DNA of 64,000 nucleotides from Catonia carolina (taxonomy: Eukaryota; Arthropoda; Insecta; Hemiptera; Achilidae), in contig JAQMRL010000001.1 of NCBI GenBank assembly GCA_035578175.1, forward strand, positions 54,211,553-54,275,552, given 5' to 3'. A program made the translations under genes and the position numbers. The stretch's first letter is position 1. Every line of letters begins with the position of its first letter. The notes beneath the pieces were generated by a model. The model searched no databases. It saw nothing but the letters and a program-made list of their open reading frames with translations, and had not been told where the DNA came from. Of the stretch, positions 56,660 to 64,000 are shown one piece after another.

Positions 56660-57370
56660 TTTTTTGTCATCAGTCTCTCGACTGGTTTGATGCAGTTTTC
56701 TAAGCTGTTCTATCTCACGCAAGTCGTTTCATATCTACATACCTGTAACACCCTACATCTTTTGTAATTTGCATTATTATATGCTAACCTTTACCTCCTC
56801 CTACAATTCACTCCTTCAATATTACCTTCCATTATTGATAAAGCTATACCTGGATGTTTTAAGATATGCCCCACTAGCCTATCCTTTCTTCTGGTAAGAT
56901 GCTTACATATACTTCTTTTTTCATCTACTCGCCTAAGAATCTCTAAATTACTTATTTCGTCTACCCACCTAATTTTTAACATTTTCCTATAACATCACAT
57001 TCTAAAGCTTCTATCCCCTTCATTTCTACGGCCCCTATCACCTACGTTTCACTCCCGTATAATGCTATACTCCAAACATAGTGTTTTAAGAAATCTTTTC
57101 TAATCTGTAAATCAATGTTTGTAGTCAGTAAGTTGTTTTTCATTTCAAAGGCTTTTTTAGCTTGAACAATTCTACTTTTGATATCAGTTGTGCTTCTAAC
57201 ATCCTTTGTTATTTTACTCCCTAGGTAGCAGAATTTCCAACTTCCAGCATGTTTTTGTTATCTACTTTTAAATTTTTCATCTCTTCTACACCACTCTTGC
57301 TGCTATACAACACTTTCATTTTTGTTCTTATTAATTTTCATGAAGTAATTCTTTCTCATGATCTCATATA
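56660..57370 (-). pseudogene. RT-element relic (thumb to 3' end)
   Basis: With frame changes the minus strand reads CYLGSKITKDVRSTTDIKSR, AKKAFEMKNNLLTTN, RKDFLKHYVWSIALYGSET, then RRKDRLVGHILKHPG and MEGNIEGVNC. This is the region after the RT active site in an insect LINE (YLGSxITxDGR then IKxRIxxAKxAF then YGSET). It ends with a TTTGTCATCAGTC-type 3' tail read in reverse. The active-site half is missing. Confidence 0.75.
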
Positions 57371-57374
57371 CATA

Positions 57375-57930
57375 ATAAACAACAGATAATTATATTCTAA
57401 TATCAGACCAATTTCATAATTAGGTTGTAAGAACCATATTTAACAAATAGTGGCAAATCTGAAATTAATTTATTTCTTAAGATACCAACTTTACATTTGT
57501 AAAAGAAGAAGTTTTTACAAAGAGTAAAATGTATTGTCAACGCATGGAAAACATCCGAACCATCTTGTTCTGGATTTCCTTGACAATAGCTTACGATCCA
57601 ATTTAATACTAAAAAGAATTGATTTTCTATATTTAAGAGAAAGACTATAAATTTCTTATAAGTTATCATGTATTAATCTCCATATAAAACCTAATTTAAA
57701 GTATTCACAATATTTTTATTATTATTTTTTGTGCGAGTGTGGGGTGTAATGGTGCTGTCTTTTGATAAGGTTTAAATTGCCAATCAGCGCGTTAGTAACA
57801 GTATAAATCGTCCTATTCCAAATTTAGCTGAATTATTATTGGTTATAACTGAACTGATTGTACTTATTCATACATACTAAAAAGAGTTCCTACATAATCC
57901 ACAACCATAATGTAATGTAATTTAATTGCA
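57375..57930. other. AT-rich stretch, nothing recognised
   Basis: A family-free spacer between the RT relic and the palindrome. Confidence 0.5.
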
Positions 57931-57935
57931 ACTTG

Positions 57936-58899
57936 TAACATGGTACTTATGGCATATATGGTGATATATCAATGATTACGAATGTTTGATAAATTTAAAT
58001 AACGATTAATAATATAAATAATATTTAATATTATAGAGTGATTTTTAGTCCTGCTACCCAATTGTTAATGCCTGGTAATTTTTTCCTAAAAAAAGGAAAT
58101 TTTGTTTTGTGACACGAGGTGGTAGCCCTAGTTGATTTTCCTTGAGCTGTGTAAAAGTTTGTGCCTTTTACGACCATGTTACGAACAAAATGTATTTTAC
58201 TCTAGAACAACCGCTTGTTTAAATCTGGAGGATGAAGCTCTTAAACCAATCGTACGCGATATGGATAAAATTTCAATTTTTTAGCAGATTTCTGAACACT
58301 CGAATATGACAAACCAACTTGCGAGGAAATATTTCGTAAAATTTTCCGCAGGAAATTGAGCAATCTTGTTTTCACATTCTCTAAAACGTCATCTGTCAAG
58401 AGAGTTGTTCGACCACTACGTTTTCTGTCGTAAACACTACCTGTCTCCGGAAATTGGTTTGTTAGCCTAGAAATTGAGTTTTTTGCTGGTGGAGGAACAC
58501 CAACAAATTTAATTTGAAATGATTCTTTCCCACGCGTACGATTTCGTAGCAAAATATTGTTCAAGAATGAAAACCCGTTGTTCTACGGTAAAAGACATTC
58601 TGCTCTTAACACGACTGAAAACGGTACAAAATTTCCACAGCTCAAGGAGAATTAACTCGCACTGCCGTATCTATACCGGTTGAGTAGGGCTACCAACTTT
58701 GTGTCACAAAAAAATTTCCCTTTCGTAGAAAAAAAATTACCAGACATTAACAATTGGGTAACAGGACTAAAAAGTCACTCTGTATTATTAAATATTATTA
58801 TTAAATTTAATAATTATTTAATATTATTTATCATTATTTAAATTTATCAAACATGTGTAATCATTGATACATCACCATACATGCCAAAGTACCATGTTA
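57936..58899. mobile_element. Palindromic derivative of a DNA transposon (two inverted 5' ends)
   Basis: Starting from TAACATGGTAC at 57936 and its inverse ending at 58899, the arms are inverted copies for about 280 bp each, with small indels. Inside the arms lies a transposon-like terminus (AGAGTGA.TTTTTAGTCCTG and CCCAATTGTTAATG, 58035 and the inverse to about 58784). The right arm then continues into a gene start (SFTVEQRVFILEQ on the minus strand), and the left arm holds the matching gene start in plus orientation (about 58188-58218). So the 3' end of the element is replaced by a second 5' end. The arms extend about 100 bp beyond the apparent terminus into AT-rich DNA. Confidence 0.75.
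58241..58564 (-). pseudogene. N-terminal helix-turn-helix part of a transposase
   Basis: The 107-codon frame reads KESFQIKFVGVPPPAKNSISRL, FPETGSVYDRKRSGR and VGLSYSSVQKSAKKLKFYPYRVRLV. This is the paired helix-turn-helix region (first helices with PPPxKxTIxRLxxxFxETGSVxDxxRxGRP, second with GLSxxSVxxxxKKLxxxPY), often listed as DUF4817 in insect transposase-like proteins. A one-base shift separates it from the start SFTVEQRVFILEQYFATKS. After RVRLV the sequence runs into the inverted left arm; no catalytic domain exists. Confidence 0.7.
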
Positions 58900-58913
58900 A
58901 AAACTGTTATGAA

Positions 58914-59165
58914 TAAATCTTACCAGAAGAAGGGATACACTAGTGGGGCATATCTTAAGACATCCAGGCATTGCTCCATCAATAATGGAGGGTAATATTG
59001 AGGGAGTGAATTGTAGGGAGAGGCAAAGGTTAGAATATTTAAAGCAAATGAGAGAATATGTAGGGTGTTACAGGTTATGTAGATATGAAACGACTTGTGC
59101 AAGATAGAACAGCTTGGATAATTACATCAAACCAGAGAGTGATGACAAAAGAATGAATCTTAAAA
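58914..59165 (+). pseudogene. RT-element 3' relic, same family as 56660-57370
   Basis: Reading with shifts gives TRRRDTLVGHILRHPG-like, MEGNIEGVNCRERQRLEYLKQMREYVGC and CARQNSL. It is the same C-terminal end as the minus-strand relic on the other side of the palindrome. It starts 15 bases after the palindrome ends and lacks all upstream RT sequence. Confidence 0.7.
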
Positions 59166-59169
59166 ACGC

Positions 59170-59340
59170 CTGAATAAGTTAATAAAAGTTCTGATTGTCA
59201 GCCTCATCGTTTTGAAATACAGGCCGGAGGGGAGGAGAGATGATGGGAGGCCACTCAAGAGATGGCAATATTTGAATAGTTTTGTCTCTGTGTTGAGTTA
59301 GAACAGGTCTAATCCTTGGTTGTGAGAAGAGGAAGAATGT
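59170..59340 (+). pseudogene. Short RT-element C-terminal relic
   Basis: The strand reads KYRPEGRRDDGRPLKRWQ and, further on, NPWL, then a GAAGAGGAAGAA tail, as in LINE C-termini (GRRDxGRPxKRW, then a purine tail). Confidence 0.5.
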
Positions 59341-59344
59341 TGTT

Positions 59345-60110
59345 TGCGTGTACGTTTTTAAAGAAGTACTGCCTGGAACGACGAATAATTTGTATAATGT
59401 GAGATCACCGGTAATTCTGTTGTAAAAATCATTTTTACATTACTCTTCTCGAGTACAATATTAATTAATTAATTAAGAGATGTACAATACCACGATTTAG
59501 AGCAAAAAATATGTAATTTATACGCCTTATGATATTTATATTCTTAACAATCTGAACATGTCTCATGACTCATGGCAATCCGCTGATGGTGGTTTTCTGT
59601 TATCGTAGACAGGAATTAATTTTTCTTCTGATCCAAATCAGAAAAACCATAAAATCATATTTTGTTTGTGTTATTAAAATAAATCGTCGGTTGTCTAATA
59701 TACAAACCACGAGTAAAAAAAACGTTTTCTTAAAACATACGTAAAAAATATTTAAATTTATTTTGATATTTTCTAAAGATTAAGTTGTAGCAATAACATT
59801 CAATTGCTTTCGTGGCCAATAAAAATTTCTAATGATAGAGCTGATTGCGCACTTTGAACGTACTGAAATCAGCATTGATTTGTTTTTTGATAAGAGTAAT
59901 TCATAGTTCGGTACAAAATCGTTGGATAATTGCAAGTTGAAAAGTACTCGAACATTTGTTTTCATAAGTAAGATTTAAGTTACATGAAATGCATGAAGGG
60001 GTTTAGCGTTTTTGATAAATATGTATGAGGTAACGTTAAGAAGTTTTGGAAGAAAACAATTTTTACTGACTTTTAGGAGAGCTATTTACAATCAGTTAAA
60101 TTAGTTAACA
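59345..60110. other. AT-rich stretch, nothing recognised
   Basis: No supported feature. Confidence 0.5.
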
Positions 60111-60114
60111 ATAG

Positions 60115-60900
60115 GTAAATGATTTAACATTTTGAAAATAAATCTTGATAGAGATTACATCTACTGGCGTAACTTCACGAATTTCATTGTCGATCAGATT
60201 AATTTTCAATATTGTCCTCAAAAAACTAAAAAACAAAACAAAAAAAATTGTGTTATCTAGCTAAAATAAAATTTAAAATATTTTGTCATTGATAATTACT
60301 AATTTTGCCCATGACAGGCAGGTGGAGGGTTAAATTATTTGCACTCGATTTGCTAGTTCCAGGGCTACAAAAAATTCTTCTGTTTCTTATTACATGGTCA
60401 GTTATTTATACGACTGAAGCATTTAAGAACAAAAGAAGTAGAGGTGTAAAAGACACTAGTCAGAGTTATCTCCTCGAGAGTAATAAATTTCATTAAACAG
60501 CTGGACCCTGTGGTGAATGAAGTGAAGGTGTCATTTGCAGAGCGGAAACAAAATGTTTTATCGGAGAGCCTAGCATGCTGATAAGCATACTTCTTCAACT
60601 CAGTGAGGAAGGCAAGGAAAACTTTCTAATTCCTATTTTTTACTTAGTAAAACCTCTAGAGGTTCGAATCAGCGTTTCGGCTAAACAACAATTATTAATT
60701 CTGTTTGTATTGTGAATCAAAACCTTTTGAAAAATTTGAGTTTGTGGTAGTGGTCACTCTTATTAAAAAGGTTAGTAATTAAAGGTTTCAGATGATACTC
60801 AAGTCTGTCTTGGTATTTTTTGATTCCCTTGTCTTATTTATATGTAAGGCATGATTACGACGCGACTCTCTTTAAAGCAGCCAGTACAATTGGTGTAATT
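60115..60900 (+). repeat. Old dispersed repeat, copy 2, split by SINE A
   Basis: The 60130-60240 and 60735-60900 blocks match 11390-11500 and 11590-11770 in order. The SINE lies between them. Confidence 0.6.
60305..60689 (+). repeat. SINE A, copy with target duplication
   Basis: Flanked by AATTACTAATT (60294-60304) and AATTATTAATT (60690-60700), one mismatch. It begins TTGCCCATGACAGGCAGG and ends GGCTAAACAAC. Length 385 bp. It defines the element's limits together with the copies at 25494 and 50007. Confidence 0.88.
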
Positions 60901-60904
60901 TAAA

Positions 60905-61568
60905 GCCCAGCAGCTAAAGTTTCGTCCAGATGTGTTTTTTCTCAGGTAGGCCTAAGTCGTCTAACAGGGAGTACTCCCCCTAAATACCTAACATCTTTTG
61001 TTTACTGTATGAATTATTTTTTACGGCCACTGTTGAATAAGTGTTAAAATAACGATAAATTAACGATGTTAATTACTGTTATGTCGATTAACACTGATAC
61101 ATTTTCAATTACTTTAATCTTAAAATTACATTCCCGGTTATAATTCTAAATCTTACAAACTTTACTAATTTAATTACTATGCACAATTTATTCTTATTTG
61201 GATCAACAATAGTACAGTATATCCAATCTTGTTTGCTGGTACCAACCGTATGAATTGAAAGTACGATAATAACGGTCTATGAAAGTAAATAGGTATATTA
61301 ATAGCTTATGCCACTATGAACTAGAGACTGCTGATGAGATCTAGCCAGTAACAGGTAAAGCGGGTGTGAGGTTGCTGTTTGCTAAGTCACATTTTGTTCC
61401 ACCGAATTCCGGGTGCCTTTTTTTAGTCTGTCATACACGGACAGCGCGTATATGTAGATGATGCCGAGGGGATTTCTTTAAATCTTTACAATCAACATAG
61501 ATGAATATGTTTACGGCCTAAACGTTTTTTGTTGCAGTACGAATAAAAGTTTTATTAAAATAAAAAGA
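60905..61568. other. AT-rich stretch, nothing recognised
   Basis: No supported feature. Confidence 0.5.
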
Positions 61569-61574
61569 CGTGAG

Positions 61575-61615
61575 TTCTCTTCCGTGGCGTAGTAGTTAGT
61601 GCGCTAGTCTACCAA
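61575..61615 (+). repeat. tRNA-SINE head scrap
   Basis: CTTCCGTGGCGTAGTAGTTAG is a good A-box region; the element breaks off before the B box. Confidence 0.5.
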
Positions 61616-61619
61616 GCAG

Positions 61620-62320
61620 ACAAAAAACAAATGGTAACAAATTTATTAATACCGACAAAAATATTTTATATAATATAAAAATAAACCGAGATTCACGATT
61701 GATCGGGAAGAAATTCGTTTCCAGACTGCAGATAAAATTTGTACGATAGGTCTATTGGAAATGATTCAGAATTATGTCCGGCAAGTGATAAAATTTTATG
61801 GGTTATAATTAATTATGTTTACGTTTTTAATAGTAGTATAATAATTGGTGTATACTGTTTTGCTGGCGAGACAGTAACATTAACCACACATTAAGGTGTT
61901 ACGACTACTCATTGTTAGTTGATACTTTACAGCTCTTTCGTTTTTCTGATGTAAATGTAAAGCCTATAAATAAATTCCTTTCCAAAATAAAATTATAGAA
62001 GTACTCATAATTTTCTTGCATCGATAAAACTAATTGTCGGTTATACTTCTTTTATTTATACTTTTACTGTGATTAATAAATCTTTAAACGTTAAAAGTAA
62101 TTTATTACTGCACATCGATATTACTTGATTATACGTGATATAGAAACGATTTGTTAAAAAGAACCAGACATTATAAGTAGCTTCTGCAAAAACTATTAAC
62201 ACGTACTTTAATATAAGCGTACTAGTTTGCGTAGTTTATTTAGTCAAATAATTGTTAATAAACGATCGATATTACTAATCTAATGTAAAATTTAAAAAAA
62301 GTAACTCCTACAGCTGATAA
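61620..62320. other. AT-rich stretch, nothing recognised
   Basis: No supported feature. Confidence 0.5.
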
Positions 62321-62324
62321 TAGA

Positions 62325-62510
62325 AGAAAAGATCGAGGGTAGGAGAGGAATTGGAAGGAAGAAATTGTCGTGGCTTTGTAATGTCAAGCAATGGGATAAA
62401 ACTGAGAACTGTGGGAGACCTTATACACACGGCAAGGAGCAGAGGAGATTATGGAAGTGATTGTTAACATCCGCTAGTGGATAAACATTGGAAGAGGAAG
62501 AATGCAACAT
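62325..62510 (+). pseudogene. RT-element C-terminal relic
   Basis: The plus strand reads KIEGRRGIGRKKLSWLCNVKQW, then a short THGKEQRRLWK block and a GAAGAGGAAGAA tail. KxxGxRxxGRxxxSWLxNxxxW is the C-terminal signature of many insect LINE proteins of RTE type. Confidence 0.6.
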
Positions 62511-62514
62511 TCAA

Positions 62515-64000
62515 AACACAAACTTACTTCAGAAACAGTTGAGGTTCCCGCTATTATCATGAAACTTGTTATAAAATTTTTGTCTTGGTTTGTTGTTTAA
62601 TAGTCCAACTGATGATTATTAAATTTCAAATATTTTATATGACCGTTCAAGAAGATTGAATCCAGAAGTTTTTTGCAACGTGAACTGTGAGATCACACCA
62701 TGACAACGCGGGATACGGTTGACACCGCCTTCATCTATAGTCTTTATTTCATTGAGGTATAGTATTTTTTAATTCCTTCTGACAATCATTACGAGTTTCG
62801 TGACAAACACAATACAATTGAAAAAATAATAGAGTTATTAATTTAATCAGTGCATATGAAGACAATAATTGTTCCAATGAAACTTTTTTGGGGAATCCTA
62901 CAAGTTCCATGGTACATCAACAGCAACTGCATCGAAGCTAATCTTAACATTGGAACTATCAAAAAAGTAATATAAAAATTTAATTCTAAATAAGAAGATT
63001 AAATTCCAATATTCCTTACAGGATTGGAAAGACACAGTGCGTTACATTTAAGCAAAGATTTTATTAACATTAATCATTTAATCTACAGATAAAATTGCAA
63101 GCACTTAAATTACTTTTTTTGTCTTCTTATTGCACCATCAATAACCAGTAACTGGTTAACAATTTACTAGACAACTGTGGTACAATCAGAAAGCTAAATC
63201 GGAAGTATGAAATAGATGTATATTTTTAGTAATGAAAATTCTTACGTCTTTAAAAATTTAACTTCGCAATGTATGTGATATAGAAAACTACAAAACGTTT
63301 GTCAATAATATTTTAAAGGTGTCTATATTAAGAGTACATTTTCATATAAATTCACTTTGTACAAATTTAATTATTTATTTGCAAAAAAAAACACATAACT
63401 TGAGATCGTAGCTAACTTCTGTTACTAAAAGATAAATACTGGCTTAAATATTGTATTGAATGAACATATTAGCACATGCATTAAGCTGCATTTAGTAGAA
63501 CAATTCATTTGGGTTCCGGTCAGACCTGAATAAAGAATTAAAATGTTAAAAATATATTATAATTGGTAAAAGGGCTTAAACAGTTTGAATGTTTCTAAGA
63601 AAACTCAATCAATTGAGTAAAATTAATTTACAGTAATACGCCAGTAGCGACCGTACGGTTGCTTCAGTAATAAAGAAATGCAAGTTTGTATTGACCTGAT
63701 GGAGTTGTCTATATTGTTTAGACGCTATCTAATCATGGTAAGTACTGCACAAAGGTAGGATACGGTATTAAGACCACATAGTATATACGTGACTGCGGGT
63801 TATAATCTTACATAAACATAATATTTACCGTGCATGCGTGTTCAAGAACCATTTACGGTTAAAAATTCAGCTAATGTAATATTTTTAATTCGATATAGAC
63901 TTTGTAAAAGCAGTTCGTTTAAAATTTTTTATGACTTAATTATTAGGGCCTTAATCGGTTCACGAAATTATTTTAGTTTAGTTAACCAAGATTTGATTTG
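62515..64000. other. AT-rich stretch, nothing recognised
   Basis: No coding frame or repeat was recognised to the window end. Confidence 0.5.

Overview
The window looks like AT-rich, intron- or intergenic-type DNA from an arthropod, most likely an insect. I infer this from Jockey-like and endonuclease/reverse-transcriptase (RT) non-LTR retrotransposons, mariner-type transposase relics, tRNA-derived SINEs and MITEs, and from the absence of bacterial-style gene packing. The species is not identifiable by eye; the mix of elements would suit a large hemipteroid-type genome, but that is a weak inference.

Layout. At 1-12 kb there is unannotated AT-rich DNA with an inverted-terminus repeat (family D), one TA-flanked MITE, several tRNA-headed SINEs, one copy of a second SINE-like family (SINE A) and a scrap of Jockey RT. 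At 12.0-16.8 kb a 5'-truncated RT element is followed by a nearly full-length sibling (13175-16606) with endonuclease and RT domains, a poly(A) tail and an 11-12 bp target-site duplication; it landed inside an older repeat (family C). At 17-31 kb there are eroded RT 3' ends, two more family D copies (one carrying a 177 bp AC microsatellite), SINE A and, at 27973-28235 on the minus strand, the best candidate for a host coding exon: a secreted-peptide start with good splice signals. At 31-34.6 kb tRNA SINEs cluster. At 34585-38534 a 5'-truncated Jockey element with an intact 897-residue ORF2 sits inside the 3' end of a SINE.

At 40-46 kb there is a fourth family D copy, a palindromic mariner derivative (42846-43768) and a second AC microsatellite. 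At 46-56 kb a clean 210 bp MITE, SINE copies and two perfect short hairpins lie in otherwise featureless AT-rich DNA. At 56.6-59.3 kb opposed RT fragments flank a second palindromic transposon derivative (57936-58899). At 60-64 kb an older repeat, duplicated from 11.4 kb, has been split by SINE A.

No rRNA, true tRNA, CRISPR or operon-like arrangement was seen. The two intact or nearly intact retrotransposons could supply RT in trans to the SINEs, but no 3' tail match proves that pairing. The most unusual structures are the two DNA-transposon derivatives in which one end has been replaced by an inverted copy of the other end, so that a transcript could fold into a long hairpin.
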